DNA from: Mesorhizobium australicum
GTDB taxonomy: Bacteria; Pseudomonadota; Alphaproteobacteria; Rhizobiales; Rhizobiaceae
NCBI RefSeq assembly: GCF_900177325.1
Contig: NZ_FXBL01000004.1
Coordinates: 2,046,001-2,110,000 of the forward strand
DNA length: 64,000 bases
Direction of reading: 5' to 3'
The stretch's first letter is position 1; each line of letters starts with the position of its first letter. Both the position numbers and the translations under genes were made by a program. The notes beneath the pieces were generated by a model. The model did not search any database, was not told the origin of the DNA, and saw nothing but the letters and a program-made list of their open reading frames with translations. This document shows, piece by piece, positions 1-12,088 of the stretch.

Positions 1-526
1 GCACCAGCGGGCGGATGTCGCGCGCGATCTGGCCGTCGGCGCGGACGATCTCGACATGCTGCCAGGAGGCGGTGAGCGAGGCGGTCACCTGCCGCACGCG
101 CGGGTCGCGGGCGCGCACATAGGCGTCGATCTCCTGAAGGATCTTCGCCTTGGCCTCGAAGCCAGGCGCCTCGATCGGGTTCGCATCGCCGTAGAGATGG
201 CGGTTGGTCCGCGCCGGCGCCTCGGCAAGGGTGCCCGAATAGCCGGTCTTGACGGCCGACACGGCATCGGCCGCGCGCCGGAGAGCCGCGCCCGACAGTT
301 CGCTCGAATGCGCGTAGCCGGAGGCCTCACCCGCGACGGCGCGCAGGCCGAATCCCTGGTCGGTGGAGAAATTGGCCGTCTTCAGCCGGCCATTGTCGAA
401 CATCAGCGCTTCGGACTGGCTCTGCTCGAGGAACAACTCCCCGTCATCGGCGCCGGTGATCGTGTCGCGCACGATCTGCCGGACCTCCTCGTCGGAAATG
501 TCGAACTGGGTGAGCAGGCTGTCCAT
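1..526 (-). CDS. tldD: Metalloprotease TldD, N-terminal part (cut by window edge)
   Basis: The gene runs off the left edge; 175 codons are visible. TldD with its partner TldE/PmbA is a cytosolic metalloprotease that processes or degrades modified peptides. The visible part has the family's N-terminal features: an acidic start, then DGELFLEQSQSEALMFDNGR, a DQGFGLRAVAGEASGYAHS stretch, and the ADAVSAVKTGYSG segment. The catalytic HExxxH region lies outside the window. I chose the ATG at 526; an in-frame ATG at 562 would add 12 residues, and neither has a convincing ribosome binding site. It follows the IalB-family gene on the same strand, with about 80 bp between them. The identification is firm for the family. 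Confidence 0.9.
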   Translation of the reverse strand, partial: MDSLLTQFDISDEEVRQIVRDTITGADDGELFLEQSQSEALMFDNGRLKTANFSTDQGFGLRAVAGEASGYAHSSELSGAALRRAADAVSAVKTGYSGTLAEAPARTNRHLYGDANPIEAPGFEAKAKILQEIDAYVRARDPRVRQVTASLTASWQHVEIVRADGQIARDIRPLV

Positions 527-605
527 CGCACGGGTCCCGGCTGGTTGGAATGTCACCCGCATATAGGCATGGGGTCGGCGCGCAGCAATCGCGCGGCCGG
601 AGCCG

Positions 606-1106
606 TCACGGGAGGGCGGCGAAACCCTCGGCGAAACCGGTGAGGTCGACCGGGATGCCGATGCCTTCCTCGGGCGCCTGGAAGACGATGAACACCGCCG
701 ACTTGCCGGTCTTGAACGTATCGAGAAGCTGCTTCTCCAGGATCACCTCGGCGTAGCAGCCGTCCTCGAAGCAGCGGGCGAAATAGGCGCGGCCGATGTC
801 CTTGCCGTCGACATAGAGGCCGAGGCCGTTCGGCAGAAGCACGCCGAGCGGGGTCAGCACGCGCAGGATCTCGGCCTTGTTGTCGGCGGTGCGGAACACG
901 ACGACGGAAAGCCCCATCTCGGGCCTCTCCTCGGCAACCACGTTCTGCATCATCGCGCACTGCTCGGCGGTCGCCCCCGCAGGCGTCGAGCAGACCATCG
1001 ACCATGCGCCGTGGGTGCCCTTCACCGTCTCCTGCTGCTGTGCCGAGGCAGGCGTCGAAGCAGCCGCGCAGCACAACAGCGCAGACAGTATAATGCGACG
1101 GATCAT
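606..1106 (-). CDS. Invasion-associated locus B (IalB) family secreted protein
   Basis: This is a 166-residue protein with a clean signal peptide: MIRRII, a hydrophobic core, and a probable cleavage site after ASA near residue 22. The mature part carries the IalB-type pattern W-S-x-V-C near residue 36, an EQCAMMQ segment, paired cysteines in RCFEDGCYAE, and an aromatic/hydrophobic C-terminus. IalB proteins are small periplasmic or outer-membrane-associated proteins first described in Bartonella invasion; most alphaproteobacterial homologues have no known job. The gene is read away from the cytochrome oxidase operon and toward tldD. A GANTC site (gaatc, 1122-1126) lies just upstream of the start, a possible CcrM methylation site. 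Family assignment is good, function unknown. Confidence 0.85.
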   Translation of the reverse strand: MIRRIILSALLCCAAASTPASAQQQETVKGTHGAWSMVCSTPAGATAEQCAMMQNVVAEERPEMGLSVVVFRTADNKAEILRVLTPLGVLLPNGLGLYVDGKDIGRAYFARCFEDGCYAEVILEKQLLDTFKTGKSAVFIVFQAPEEGIGIPVDLTGFAEGFAALP

Positions 1107-1460
1107 CGTGAACTCCGTGACGAATCAGGCAAAGTTACCGCGCGAGGCCCCGCATTTCAAAGCCGGCGGGCCCGCGCCGCGCGATGCGTTGGGCAAAACC
1201 GCTGTCTCCGGAAAATCCGCCGGAATTGCGGCCCCGCTGGCGAGCCGCCCGAAACGCGCGCAAAGCTGAGGTAAACGGCTGTTTCAGACGGGCTTTCGGG
1301 TATTTCTACACAGACGGCGCGGCGCGCGCAAAAATGCCGCATGCGCCGGACGATGGCTTTCTTGCGGTCGGATTGAGAGTATGGTTTTAACGCGCCAACG
1401 GTGGGACCCTGTCCGCTGCACGCGGGTCCGGACAAGACGTTGCGGGAGACGATCGTCGTG
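1107..1460. other. Divergent intergenic region between IalB-family gene and ctaC
   Basis: This 354-bp gap should carry the promoters for both divergent transcription units. I see no gene in it. Near the ctaC side a weak candidate promoter reads ttgcgg, 17 bp, ttttaa (about 1362-1390), and a gggag ribosome-binding stretch lies at 1444-1448. No strong palindrome or riboswitch-like structure was seen. Confidence 0.4.
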
Positions 1461-4029
<2,569 letters not shown>

Positions 4030-4046
4030 TCGGCGGACGAATGAAG

Positions 4047-4071
4047 GAAACCGCCGGGCTCCGGCGGTTTC
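4047..4071 (+). terminator. Perfect hairpin between ctaD and ctaB
   Basis: An 11-bp perfect inverted repeat (gaaaccgccgg, loop gct, ccggcggtttc) lies 17 bp after the ctaD stop and 30 bp before ctaB. There is no long T-run after it, so it may be a partial terminator, or an mRNA-end stabiliser that lets the structural subunit be made in excess over the assembly factors. The function is inferred. Confidence 0.45.
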
Positions 4072-4101
4072 TACCTTAAAGGTACGTGAACGGGCGCCTT
4101 G

Positions 4102-5034
4102 ATGGCAATTGTTGAGAATATCGGCCGCGAAGACATCCGCCCCTCGGAGGCGATGGCCGGCGACTATTTCGCGCTGCTGAAGCCGCGCGTGATGGCGCTC
4201 GTCGTCTTCACGGCGATCGTCGGGCTCGCCGCTGCGCCGACGCCGATCAATCCCTTAATCGCCTTCATCGCGATCGCCTGCGTAGCGGTCGGCGCGGGCG
4301 CGTCGGGCGCGCTGAACATGTGGTACGACGCCGACATCGACGCCATCATGTCGCGCACCGCCAGCCGCCCGATCCCGAGCGGCCGCGTGCAGCCTGGCGA
4401 GGCGCTGGCCTTCGGGCTGGTGCTGGCCGTCCTGTCGGTGATGACGCTCGGCGTGCTGGTCGACTGGATGGCGGCATCGCTGCTCGCCTTCACCATCTTC
4501 TTCTACGCCGTCATCTACACGATGTGGCTGAAGCGCTGGACGCCGCAGAACATCGTCATCGGCGGTGCCGCGGGCGCATTTCCTCCGATGGTCGGCTGGG
4601 TTGCCGCGACTGGCTCGATCGGCCTCGAGAGCGTCATCCTCTTCCTCATCATCTTCCTGTGGACGCCGCCGCACTTCTGGGCGCTCGCCCTGTTCAAGTC
4701 GGGCGACTACGGCCGCGCTGGCATTCCGATGATGCCCAACGTCGCCGGCGAGCTTTCGACGCGGCGACAGATCTTCGCCTATTCGCTGGTGCTCGTGCCG
4801 GTGGCCGTGCTGCCCGCCATCCTCGGCTATGTGTCGTGGGGTTACGGCGCGGTGGCGGTCGTGCTGGGCGCGGGCTTCGTCTGGAAGGCCTGGCAGGTGC
4901 TCGCCATGTCGTCCGACGACACGACGATGAAGCCGGCCCGGCAGCTCTTCGTCTTCTCGATCGTCTACCTGTTCGCGATCTTCGCAGCCTATCTCGTCGA
5001 CGTCGTCGCCTGGCGTCTCGTGGCCGGAGCGTGA
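4102..5034 (+). CDS. ctaB: Protoheme IX farnesyltransferase (heme O synthase)
   Basis: This UbiA-superfamily membrane enzyme (310 aa) attaches a farnesyl chain to heme b to make heme O, the precursor of heme A for subunit I. It starts with a short cytosolic segment ending [11 protein letters not shown], the usual first signature, and has about nine hydrophobic helices. The polyprenyl-diphosphate-binding aspartate region is [19 protein letters not shown], a normal variant of the DxxxD motif. [10 protein letters not shown] is the second conserved loop. The start is ATG 4102; the TTG one codon upstream is less likely. Its stop is two bases before the ATG of the next small gene, so the two are translationally linked. 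Confidence 0.95.
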   Translation: MAIVENIGREDIRPSEAMAGDYFALLKPRVMALVVFTAIVGLAAAPTPINPLIAFIAIACVAVGAGASGALNMWYDADIDAIMSRTASRPIPSGRVQPGEALAFGLVLAVLSVMTLGVLVDWMAASLLAFTIFFYAVIYTMWLKRWTPQNIVIGGAAGAFPPMVGWVAATGSIGLESVILFLIIFLWTPPHFWALALFKSGDYGRAGIPMMPNVAGELSTRRQIFAYSLVLVPVAVLPAILGYVSWGYGAVAVVLGAGFVWKAWQVLAMSSDDTTMKPARQLFVFSIVYLFAIFAAYLVDVVAWRLVAGA

Positions 5035-5036
5035 CG

Positions 5037-5192
5037 ATGGAAAACGATCTCGTCACGCTGAGCCCCGCCCAGAAGAAGGCGCGCCGCAGCCGCAACGTCG
5101 CCATCGGCGTTGCACTGGGCGTTCTCGTGATCCTGTTCTACGTTGCGACGATCGTGAAGTTCGGCCCCGCCATTCTCGACAGGGCGATGTGA
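5037..5192 (+). CDS. Small membrane protein of the cytochrome oxidase operon (CoxF-like)
   Basis: This is a 51-residue protein with a basic N-terminal part (KKARRSRN) followed by a single membrane helix (about residues 21-41). It begins two bases after the ctaB stop, and its TGA overlaps the ATG of ctaG in an ATGA arrangement, which argues strongly that it is translated. Small proteins in this slot, often called CoxF, are common in alphaproteobacterial oxidase operons. A role in oxidase assembly or as a minor subunit is assumed from position only. It is too short for many gene callers. Confidence 0.85.
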   Translation: MENDLVTLSPAQKKARRSRNVAIGVALGVLVILFYVATIVKFGPAILDRAM

Positions 5193-5821
5193 TGGCCGGC
5201 GATCCGCAGACCGAACAGCGCCAACGCTCCAACCGCGTGATCGCGGCGTCGGCCTCCGCCTTCGTCGCCGGCATGGTCGGCATGGCCTACGCCGCGGTGC
5301 CGCTCTACGCGATGTTCTGTCAGGTCACCGGCTATGGCGGCACGACGCAGCGCGTCGAGCAGTATTCCGACAAGATCCTCGACCGGAAGATCACTGTCCG
5401 CTTCGACGCGAACGTGTCCGGAGGCCTGCCCTGGGATTTCAAGCCCGTGCAGCGCGACGTGACGATGCGCATTGGCGAGACCACCCAGATCGCCTATCAG
5501 GCCCGCAACGAGTTCAACGTGCCGACGGCCGGCCGCGCGAGCTTCAACGTGACGCCGGAGCTTGCCGGCGCCTACTTCAACAAGGTCGAATGCTTCTGCT
5601 TCACCGATACGTCGCTGAAGCCTGGCGAGGCGCTCGACATGCCCGTTGTCTTCTACGTGGATCCGGACATCGTCAACGTTCCGGAACTGGCACAACTGAA
5701 GACGATCACCTTGTCCTACACCTTCTTCCCGATCGACGCGGCGAAGCCCGTGGCTGTTGCGCCGGCGGGGAAAGATGGTAGGACCGACACCAAGACGCAA
5801 ACGACGGAAATCGGGGGCTGA
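5192..5821 (+). CDS. ctaG: Cytochrome c oxidase assembly protein CtaG/Cox11
   Basis: Cox11-family copper chaperone (209 aa) that delivers copper to the CuB site of subunit I. It has one N-terminal membrane helix (about residues 17-37) and a periplasmic immunoglobulin-like domain. The copper-binding cysteine pair is in KVECFCFTD, with a further conserved cysteine in [11 protein letters not shown]. The conserved YTFFP stretch is near the C-terminus. ATG 5192 overlaps the stop of the preceding small gene; the GTG one codon upstream is possible but unneeded. It ends one base before the ctaE start, so the whole block reads as one operon. Confidence 0.96.
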   Translation: MAGDPQTEQRQRSNRVIAASASAFVAGMVGMAYAAVPLYAMFCQVTGYGGTTQRVEQYSDKILDRKITVRFDANVSGGLPWDFKPVQRDVTMRIGETTQIAYQARNEFNVPTAGRASFNVTPELAGAYFNKVECFCFTDTSLKPGEALDMPVVFYVDPDIVNVPELAQLKTITLSYTFFPIDAAKPVAVAPAGKDGRTDTKTQTTEIGG

Positions 5822-5822
5822 G

Positions 5823-6713
5823 ATGGCCGACGCGCACGCCAAACCGCAACACGACTATCACATCATCGATCCGAGCCCGTGGCCTTTCCTCGGCTCCATC
5901 GGCGCGCTCGTCATGGCGCTCGGCGGCGTGGCCTGGATGCAGTCGCTGAAGAGCGGCTCGCTACACCTGTTCGGGCTCGAACTCGCTGGCGCCAATTACT
6001 GGATCTTCGCGATCGGTCTCGCGATCGTGCTCTACACCATGTACGGCTGGTGGTCGGACACGATCAAGGAAGCGCATGAGGGCCACCATACCCGCGTGGT
6101 GTCGCTGCACCTGCGCTACGGCATGATCATGTTCATCGCCTCCGAGGTGATGTTCTTCGTTGCCTGGTTCTGGGCCTTCTTCGATGCCAGCCTCTTCCCG
6201 AACGAGGTTCACCAGGTCGCGCGCGACGCCTATACCGGCGGCGTCTGGCCGCCGAAGGGCATTGAGGTGCTCGATCCCTTCCACCTGCCGCTCTACAACA
6301 CGATTATCCTGCTCCTGTCGGGCACGACCGTAACCTGGGCGCACCACGCGCTGCTGCATGACGACCGCAAGGGCCTCGTCTGGGGCCTGACGCTGACCGT
6401 CGCGCTCGGCGTGCTGTTCTCCTTCGTGCAGGCTTACGAATACATCCACGCGCCGTTCACCTTCCACGACTCGATCTATGGCGCCACCTTCTTCATGGCC
6501 ACGGGCTTCCACGGCTTCCACGTGATCATCGGCACCATCTTCCTGCTGGTCTGCCTGATCCGGGCGATGCGCGGCGACTTCACCCCGAAGCAGCATTTCG
6601 GTTTCGAGGCGGCCGCGTGGTACTGGCACTTCGTCGACGTGGTGTGGCTGTTCCTCTTCGTCAGCATCTACATCTGGGCCTCCCAGGGCGCGACGATCGC
6701 GGCCGGCCACTGA
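5823..6713 (+). CDS. ctaE: Cytochrome c oxidase subunit III
   Basis: Subunit III (296 aa) is a seven-helix membrane subunit that stabilises proton uptake by subunit I. Visible features are the N-terminal [12 protein letters not shown] segment, [16 protein letters not shown], the [13 protein letters not shown] helix and the C-terminal [20 protein letters not shown] signature. The ATG at 5823 follows the ctaG stop directly. A strong terminator 20 bp after the stop closes the oxidase operon, although DUF983 and SURF1 follow on the same strand. Confidence 0.97.
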   Translation: MADAHAKPQHDYHIIDPSPWPFLGSIGALVMALGGVAWMQSLKSGSLHLFGLELAGANYWIFAIGLAIVLYTMYGWWSDTIKEAHEGHHTRVVSLHLRYGMIMFIASEVMFFVAWFWAFFDASLFPNEVHQVARDAYTGGVWPPKGIEVLDPFHLPLYNTIILLLSGTTVTWAHHALLHDDRKGLVWGLTLTVALGVLFSFVQAYEYIHAPFTFHDSIYGATFFMATGFHGFHVIIGTIFLLVCLIRAMRGDFTPKQHFGFEAAAWYWHFVDVVWLFLFVSIYIWASQGATIAAGH

Positions 6714-6733
6714 GGCGGCCGACAAATTCAAAG

Positions 6734-6766
6734 CGCGGCCGGAGCGATCCGGCCGCGTTTTCTTTT
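6734..6766 (+). terminator. Rho-independent terminator after ctaE
   Basis: A 10-bp GC-rich stem (cgcggccgga, loop gcga, tccggccgcg) is followed directly by ttttctttt. This is the best-formed intrinsic terminator in the window and marks the end of the ctaC-ctaE unit. Confidence 0.9.
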
Positions 6767-6860
6767 GGGCTGCTGCAATCGGTCTGATCGACGGCTCCGG
6801 GCCGGACGACTATTGTCCGCTGGCCGACCCCGGGCCGGCTTGTCGAAGGAGAACTGTCCG

Positions 6861-7247
6861 ATGAATGGCGACCAGGCCCATTATCCGCCGGTGGAGCCGT
6901 TTGGCGCGGGCTTCCGCGGCCGGTGCCCGCGTTGCGGCGAAGGAAAGCTGTTCGACGGCTACATCAGCCTCAAGCCGCGCTGCACCGTCTGCGGCCTCGA
7001 CTACGACTTCGCCGATTCGGCCGACGGCCCGGCCGTCTTCGTCATGCTGATCATCGGCTTCATCGTGGTCGGCCTGGCACTCTGGCTCGAAGTGTCGTAC
7101 GGCCCGCCGCTGTGGGTGCACTTCCTCCTCTGGGTGCCGCTCGTCCTCATCCTCTGCCTACCGACGCTGCGCTGGCTCAAGGGCATCATGATCGCGCTGC
7201 AATACTCCAACAAGGCAGCGGAGGGCCGGCTGGACGAACAGAAATGA
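6861..7247 (+). CDS. DUF983 family membrane protein
   Basis: A 128-residue protein of unknown biochemical function. It opens with a zinc-ribbon-like module (GRCPRCGEGKLFDGY, then CTVCGLDY), followed by two membrane helices (about residues 58-78 and 85-105). DUF983 proteins sit between coxC and SURF1 in most Rhizobiales, and a link to oxidase biogenesis is inferred from that conserved position. The start at 6861 has an aaggag ribosome binding site at 6846-6851. Its stop overlaps the start of the SURF1 gene (ATGA). Confidence 0.9.
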   Translation: MNGDQAHYPPVEPFGAGFRGRCPRCGEGKLFDGYISLKPRCTVCGLDYDFADSADGPAVFVMLIIGFIVVGLALWLEVSYGPPLWVHFLLWVPLVLILCLPTLRWLKGIMIALQYSNKAAEGRLDEQK

Positions 7248-8008
7248 GCCGTTCGATCGACGACCGTGCCACTGCGCGCGGCTTTCCGTGGGCACTGACG
7301 CTGGTCACGATCCTGTGCCTGGCCATCCTTCTGGCGCTCGGCACCTGGCAGGTCCAGCGCCTCGCCTGGAAGGAAGCGCTGATCGCGACGATCGACAGCC
7401 GCGTCTCGGCCGCGCCCGTGCCGCTGGCTGAGGTGGAGAAGACGGCTGGCGCCGGAGGCGACATCGAGTACCAGCCGGTCGCGGCGGCCGGCGCCTTCCT
7501 GCACGACAAGGAACAGTTCTTCTTCGCCACGCATGACGGGCAGTCGGGCTGGTATGTCTATACGCCGCTGCGCCTGGCAGACGGGCGATTTGTCTTCGTC
7601 AATCGCGGCTTCGTCCCGTTTGACCGGAAGTCGCCGGCGACCCGCGAGCAGGGCGAGGTCGCGGGCCAGGTGAACCTCGTCGGGCTTGCCCGCACCGCGC
7701 CTGCCGCCAAGCCGTCGTCGCTGGTGCCCGACAACCAGCCGGCCGAGAACGTGTTCTACTGGAAGGACATCGCCGCCATGACCGCCAATGCCGGCCTGGA
7801 CCGGGCGTCGGTGCTGCCCTTCTTCATCGACGCGGCGAAGTCGGACGTGCCGGGCGGCTATCCGGTTGGCGGCGTGACCATCATCGACCTGCCGAACAAC
7901 CATCTGCAATATGCGGTGACCTGGTACGGACTCGCAGCGGCGCTGGCGGGCGTCTATGTCGCCATGCTGCTGCGCCGCCGCAAGCCCATATCGGCCGCGC
8001 GCACTTGA
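7244..8008 (+). CDS. SURF1 family cytochrome oxidase assembly protein
   Basis: SURF1 (254 aa) helps insert heme a into subunit I. It shows the family layout of one helix at each end: residues about 15-33 ending in [11 protein letters not shown], and about 225-243 ([17 protein letters not shown]). Between them is a periplasmic domain with the [21 protein letters not shown] stretch and the conserved [10 protein letters not shown] before the second helix. Translation is coupled to DUF983 through a 4-bp overlap. The gene ends 52 bp before ispH. Confidence 0.95.
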   Translation: MSRSIDDRATARGFPWALTLVTILCLAILLALGTWQVQRLAWKEALIATIDSRVSAAPVPLAEVEKTAGAGGDIEYQPVAAAGAFLHDKEQFFFATHDGQSGWYVYTPLRLADGRFVFVNRGFVPFDRKSPATREQGEVAGQVNLVGLARTAPAAKPSSLVPDNQPAENVFYWKDIAAMTANAGLDRASVLPFFIDAAKSDVPGGYPVGGVTIIDLPNNHLQYAVTWYGLAAALAGVYVAMLLRRRKPISAART

Positions 8009-8060
8009 CAGCAGGCGACCGCGCCCCCCATGTCCGGGCGTCAATGCAAGCAGGAAGCAG

Positions 8061-9071
8061 ATGCTCGACCGTCCCCAAAAGCCGCCGCTGACGATCCGCC
8101 TGTGCGGACCGCGCGGCTTCTGCGCGGGCGTCGACAGGGCGATCCAGATCGTCGTGCTGGCGCTGAAGAAATACGGCGCGCCGGTCTATGTGCGCCATGA
8201 GATCGTGCACAACCGCTACGTCGTGGAAGGCCTGCAGAATCTCGGTGCGGTGTTCATCGAAGAGCTGGACGAGATTCCCGACGCGCACCGCGATTCACCC
8301 GTCGTCTTCTCGGCGCATGGCGTGCCGAAGTCGGTGCCGGCGGATGCCGAGGCGCGCAACCTCTTCTATCTCGACGCGACCTGCCCGCTGGTGTCCAAGG
8401 TGCACAAGCAGGCGATGCGCCACCAGCGCCTCGGCCGGCACGTCGTGCTGATCGGCCATGCCGGTCATCCCGAGGTGATCGGCACGATGGGGCAACTGCC
8501 GGAAGGCGCGGTGACGCTCATCGAAACCGAGGCGGAGGCCGGCGCATTCGACGCGCCGGAGGGCGTCGAGCTCGGCTTCGTCACGCAGACGACCCTGTCG
8601 GTGGCCGACACCGCCGGCGTGATTCGCGCGCTGGAGACGCGGTTCCCCAACATCAAGGCGCCGGCGGCCGAATCGATCTGCTACGCCACGACCAACCGCC
8701 AGGAGGCGGTACAGGCGGCAGCCCCCGGCGCCGACCTGTTCCTTATCGTCGGCGCGCCGAATTCGTCCAATTCCAAGCGTCTTGTCGAGGTCGCAGAGCG
8801 GGCGGGCGCGAAGAGGTCGCTGCTCGTGCAGCGCGCGTCGGAAATCCCGTGGGACGAGGTCGGCGAGATCGGCACACTGGGCCTGTCGGCGGGCGCATCC
8901 GCCCCGGAGATCATCGTGGACGAGATCGTCGAGGCCTTCAGGCAGCGATTCAACGCAACGCTCGAACTGGCGATCACGGCCGAGGAGACCGAGAACTTCC
9001 CGGTCAACCGCGTGCTGCGCGACGTCGAGCTGACGGCCGCGGACATGGCCTTCGTCAACGGCGCTGCGTAA
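8061..9071 (+). CDS. ispH: 4-hydroxy-3-methylbut-2-enyl diphosphate reductase
   Basis: IspH (336 aa) performs the last step of the MEP isoprenoid pathway, making IPP and DMAPP with an iron-sulfur cluster. The three cluster cysteines are in [12 protein letters not shown] (Cys21), [11 protein letters not shown] and [14 protein letters not shown]. The substrate-binding histidines appear in [11 protein letters not shown] and [11 protein letters not shown], and TNRQ and SSNSKRL are the conserved pocket motifs. The start at 8061 has aggaag upstream. The extra C-terminal residues are usual in alphaproteobacteria. It sits with thrB and rnhA in the usual rhizobial order. Confidence 0.97.
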   Translation: MLDRPQKPPLTIRLCGPRGFCAGVDRAIQIVVLALKKYGAPVYVRHEIVHNRYVVEGLQNLGAVFIEELDEIPDAHRDSPVVFSAHGVPKSVPADAEARNLFYLDATCPLVSKVHKQAMRHQRLGRHVVLIGHAGHPEVIGTMGQLPEGAVTLIETEAEAGAFDAPEGVELGFVTQTTLSVADTAGVIRALETRFPNIKAPAAESICYATTNRQEAVQAAAPGADLFLIVGAPNSSNSKRLVEVAERAGAKRSLLVQRASEIPWDEVGEIGTLGLSAGASAPEIIVDEIVEAFRQRFNATLELAITAEETENFPVNRVLRDVELTAADMAFVNGAA

Positions 9072-9084
9072 GGACACAGTCTGG

Positions 9085-10053
9085 ATGGCCGTCTATACCG
9101 ACATCACCGAGACGGAACTGAGCGTGTTCCTGACCGGCTACGACCTCGGCGAGCTGCGCTCCTATCGCGGCATCGCGGAAGGCTCGGAAAACTCCAACTT
9201 CGTGCTGCACACCGGCAAGGGCGAGTTCATCCTCACGCTCTACGAGAAGCGGGTGGAGGAAGCCGACCTGCCGTTCTTCCTCGGCCTGATGCAGCATCTG
9301 GCGCTGAAGGGTATCACCTGTCCCTTGCCGGTCGCGCGAAGCGACGGCTCGCTAATCGGCCGCCTTGCAGGCCGCCCGGCCGCGATCATCACCTTCCTCG
9401 AAGGCATATGGCCGCGCCGCCCGACGGCTCCGCAGTGCCGCGAGGTCGGCAAGGCGCTGGCCGGCATGCATCTGGCGAGCGCGGATTTCACGCTGTCGCG
9501 GCCGAACGCGCTGTCGGTAGAGGGATGGCGCAAGCTGTGGGCCGGCGCCCGCGAGCGCTCCGGCGAGGTCGATACGGGGCTGAAGGAAGAGATCGACAGG
9601 GATTTCGAGCTGTTCGCCCACGCCTGGCCAGCAGACCTGCCATCTGGCGTGATCCACGCCGATCTGTTTCCAGACAATGTCTTCTTCCTCGGAGACAAGC
9701 TGTCGGGGCTGATCGACTTCTATTTCGCCTGCAACGATTTCTACGCCTACGATGTCGCGACCTGCCTCAACGCCTGGTGCTTCGAGAAGGACGGCGCCTT
9801 CAACATCACCAAGGGAGCGGCGCTCCTGTCAGGCTATGAGAGCGTGCGGCCGCTCTCCGGCCGGGAAAAGGATGCCCTGCCAGTGCTGGCACGCGGTTCG
9901 GCGCTGCGCTTCACGCTGACGCGGCTCTACGACTGGCTGACCATTCCTGACGGCGCGCTGGTGCAGAAGCGCGACCCGATGGAGTTCGTGCGCCGCTGGC
10001 GCTTCCACCGGCAGGTGGTGTCGGCCACGGAATATGGATTGATCCCCGCATGA
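9085..10053 (+). CDS. thrB: Homoserine kinase (aminoglycoside-phosphotransferase-like type)
   Basis: Phosphorylates homoserine for threonine synthesis (322 aa). It belongs to the APH/choline-kinase fold type of ThrB typical of Proteobacteria, not the GHMP type. Visible motifs are EGSENSNF near the N-terminus, the catalytic loop [14 protein letters not shown] near residues 189-202, and the following metal-binding aspartate in GLIDFYFAC. thrC, the next pathway gene, lies about 9 kb away on the other strand. The stop overlaps the rnhA start by 4 bp, so the two are co-translated. Confidence 0.95.
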   Translation: MAVYTDITETELSVFLTGYDLGELRSYRGIAEGSENSNFVLHTGKGEFILTLYEKRVEEADLPFFLGLMQHLALKGITCPLPVARSDGSLIGRLAGRPAAIITFLEGIWPRRPTAPQCREVGKALAGMHLASADFTLSRPNALSVEGWRKLWAGARERSGEVDTGLKEEIDRDFELFAHAWPADLPSGVIHADLFPDNVFFLGDKLSGLIDFYFACNDFYAYDVATCLNAWCFEKDGAFNITKGAALLSGYESVRPLSGREKDALPVLARGSALRFTLTRLYDWLTIPDGALVQKRDPMEFVRRWRFHRQVVSATEYGLIPA

Positions 10054-10562
10054 AGACGGTCGAGATTTTCACCGACGGCGCCTGTTCGGGCAATCCCGGG
10101 CCGGGCGGCTGGGGCGCGATCCTGCGTTTCAACGGCACGACGAGGGAACTCTCGGGCGGCGAGGCCGAGACCACCAACAACCGTATGGAGCTGATGGCGG
10201 CGATCGAGGCGCTCAACGCGCTCAAGGAGCCATGCGAAGTGCTGATGCACACCGACAGCAAATATGTGATGGACGGCATTTCCGGCTGGATCCACGGCTG
10301 GAAGAAGCGCGGCTGGAAGACGGCCGACAACAAGCCGGTGAAGAATGTCGAGCTGTGGCAGAAGCTGGACGAGGCGAACCGCCGTCACAAGGTGACGTGG
10401 CACTGGGTGAAGGGCCATGCCGGCCACGACGAGAACGAGCGCGCCGACGAACTTGCGCGCATGGGCATGGCGCCCTTCAAGGGGAAGGGGCGCAAGCCCG
10501 ATCCGATCGTCGCCGCGGCGCGGACGCCGCGGCTGATGGGAAATTCGACCCGCAAGGCCTGA
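10050..10562 (+). CDS. rnhA: Ribonuclease HI
   Basis: Cuts the RNA strand of RNA-DNA hybrids. The 170-residue protein carries the full catalytic set: Asp9 in [12 protein letters not shown], Glu47 in NNRMELMA, Asp69 in MHTDSKYV, His123 in VKGHAGH and Asp133 in NERADELA. The basic handle ([16 protein letters not shown]) is present. About 20 extra residues after the catalytic core (GRKPDP onwards) are a disordered-looking tail seen in related rhizobia. The start overlaps the thrB stop (ATGA). Confidence 0.97.
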   Translation: MKTVEIFTDGACSGNPGPGGWGAILRFNGTTRELSGGEAETTNNRMELMAAIEALNALKEPCEVLMHTDSKYVMDGISGWIHGWKKRGWKTADNKPVKNVELWQKLDEANRRHKVTWHWVKGHAGHDENERADELARMGMAPFKGKGRKPDPIVAAARTPRLMGNSTRKA

Positions 10563-10578
10563 TCCTGACGATCAGGCC
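10556..10578. terminator. Hairpin at the rnhA / peroxiredoxin convergence
   Basis: A perfect 8-bp inverted repeat (ggcctgat, 7-nt loop, atcaggcc) overlaps the rnhA stop codon and lies before the convergent peroxiredoxin stop. It has no T-run on either side, so it is a weak bidirectional terminator candidate. Confidence 0.35.
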
Positions 10579-10587
10579 GTCTGGCGG

Positions 10588-11073
10588 TCAGAGCTGTTCG
10601 AGAATGCGCGCCGCGCCCGAGATTTCGGCCTTGCCGGGCGTTTCCTCGATGTTGAGCGTCTTCACCACGCCGTCGTCGACGATCATCGAGAAGCGCTTGT
10701 AGCGCGTGCCCATCCCTGCCTTCGACAGGTCGTTGTCGAGGCCGGCCGCCTTGGCGAAGTCGGCGCTGCCGTCGGCGAGGAAGGTGATCTTGCCGTCATT
10801 TCCAGCCGACTTCGACCAGGCGTTCATCACGAAGACATCGTTGACCGAGACGACCGCGATGGCATCCGCGCCCTTGGCGAGGATGGCGTCGTGGTTCTCC
10901 AGGAAGCCGGGCAGGTGGTTCATGCTGCAGGTCGGCGTGAAGGCGCCGGGGACGCCGAACAGCACCACCTTCTTGCCGGCGAAGAAGTCGCCCGTGCTGA
11001 CATTTGCCGCGCCATCGTCGGTCATGGTCTTGAGCGTGGCGTCGGGAAGCTTTTCGCCGGGGGCGATGGTCAT
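10588..11073 (-). CDS. Peroxiredoxin, Prx5 (AhpE/hybrid-Prx) type
   Basis: A thiol peroxidase (161 aa) that reduces hydrogen peroxide and alkyl peroxides in the cytosol. The peroxidatic cysteine is Cys49 in GVPGAFTPTCSMNHLPGF, the Prx5 signature. The downstream conserved arginine is in GTRYKRFSMIVDDG. No C-terminal glutaredoxin domain is fused, and no other cysteine is present, so it probably works as a 1-Cys enzyme needing an external thiol. The gene is convergent with rnhA and read from its own promoter, about 80 bp from the DsbD-like gene. Confidence 0.93.
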   Translation of the reverse strand: MTIAPGEKLPDATLKTMTDDGAANVSTGDFFAGKKVVLFGVPGAFTPTCSMNHLPGFLENHDAILAKGADAIAVVSVNDVFVMNAWSKSAGNDGKITFLADGSADFAKAAGLDNDLSKAGMGTRYKRFSMIVDDGVVKTLNIEETPGKAEISGAARILEQL

Positions 11074-11151
11074 GGTCTGCTCCTTGGAAGGGTCTGGTTC
11101 TCGGATGGGCGTGGGCCGGACATAAGGTTTCAGGCGGATTTGTCCAGTGCC

Positions 11152-11940
11152 TCACGGAAGCGGGAATTGGCCCTCGACCGCCTTGCCGCCGGCGACGAGC
11201 GTGTAGTCGAAGGCGATTGTACCGGTCGCCGCCGGTCGATCGATGACGGGTATGCGGAACGCCGGCCGCTCGCCGCTCGCGTCTAACACCGGAACGCCGA
11301 GCAACCAGCCCTTGGGCGCGACGACGAACAGTTCGGCGCCCTGCGCATCGGCGGGCAGCGCGGCGTCGGCGACGAGCGACTCGCCTTCGTCGCGCAGACC
11401 CGCCAGGCCGAAATCGGCGGAGGCGGCGGAGGGAAGCCGGCCGTAGCTCTCGGCGATGACCGGGTCCGCCGCTCCGACCTCGCCGCCGGGCGTGACGGAC
11501 AGCTTTGCCTGCACCGGCACGCAGATTTCCTTGCAGATGCCGAGGAGGATGTCGGCGTCGATCGCCGTAAATTTTTCCGGGTCTCCGACCTTGAAGGTGA
11601 CAGGCAGGGCGACCGGCTCGACATAGCCGGTCGATACCTCCTCGCCTTCGCGGAAACGGTTCGGTGCGGGGAAGGAGAATGCGGCGCTTTCGACATTGAT
11701 GCTGGCAGATATGTCGATCTGCGGCGCGATGCCGGAAGCGCCGGGATCCTTCCAGTAGGTCTTCCAACCTGGCTGGAGATCGATCTCGAGAACGCCCTTC
11801 ATCCGGCCGTCCGCGTCGGCCGCATCTTCCGTGACCAGCCGCAGCCGCGCGCCCTCCGTCTCGAACCAGTCGCTCGAGGCGGCCTGCGCGAAGCCGCATG
11901 CTGACAGAACGATCGCGAGGGAGCAGACGATGCGCTTCAT
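11152..11940 (-). CDS. Periplasmic DsbD alpha-domain-like protein
   Basis: A 262-residue secreted protein. The signal peptide (MKRIVCSLAIVLSACGFAQA) is followed by a domain like the N-terminal periplasmic alpha domain of DsbD: LEIDLQPGWKTYWKDPGASG, then LGICKEICVPVQAKL. The CKEIC pair is the expected redox or metal-related cysteine motif. The membrane and thioredoxin parts of full DsbD are absent, so this is a stand-alone version, common in Rhizobiales, sometimes linked to copper handling. I chose ATG 11940 because gaagg lies at a good distance; ATG 11952 and one at 11991 are possible. It is divergent from the YqgE gene. Confidence 0.8.
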   Translation of the reverse strand: MKRIVCSLAIVLSACGFAQAASSDWFETEGARLRLVTEDAADADGRMKGVLEIDLQPGWKTYWKDPGASGIAPQIDISASINVESAAFSFPAPNRFREGEEVSTGYVEPVALPVTFKVGDPEKFTAIDADILLGICKEICVPVQAKLSVTPGGEVGAADPVIAESYGRLPSAASADFGLAGLRDEGESLVADAALPADAQGAELFVVAPKGWLLGVPVLDASGERPAFRIPVIDRPAATGTIAFDYTLVAGGKAVEGQFPLP

Positions 11941-12088
11941 GGGCGCCTTCATGCGCCGACAGCTGCGGCGCTGCAACTCATCCGGGTGCACATCCGATCA
12001 GATTTCGGTGACGTGAAACGAATTGGCGCAGCAAACTTGGTCAAATCTGCATCTTCCGTGACGGGACAATTCGCGTTACGCTTTTCGG

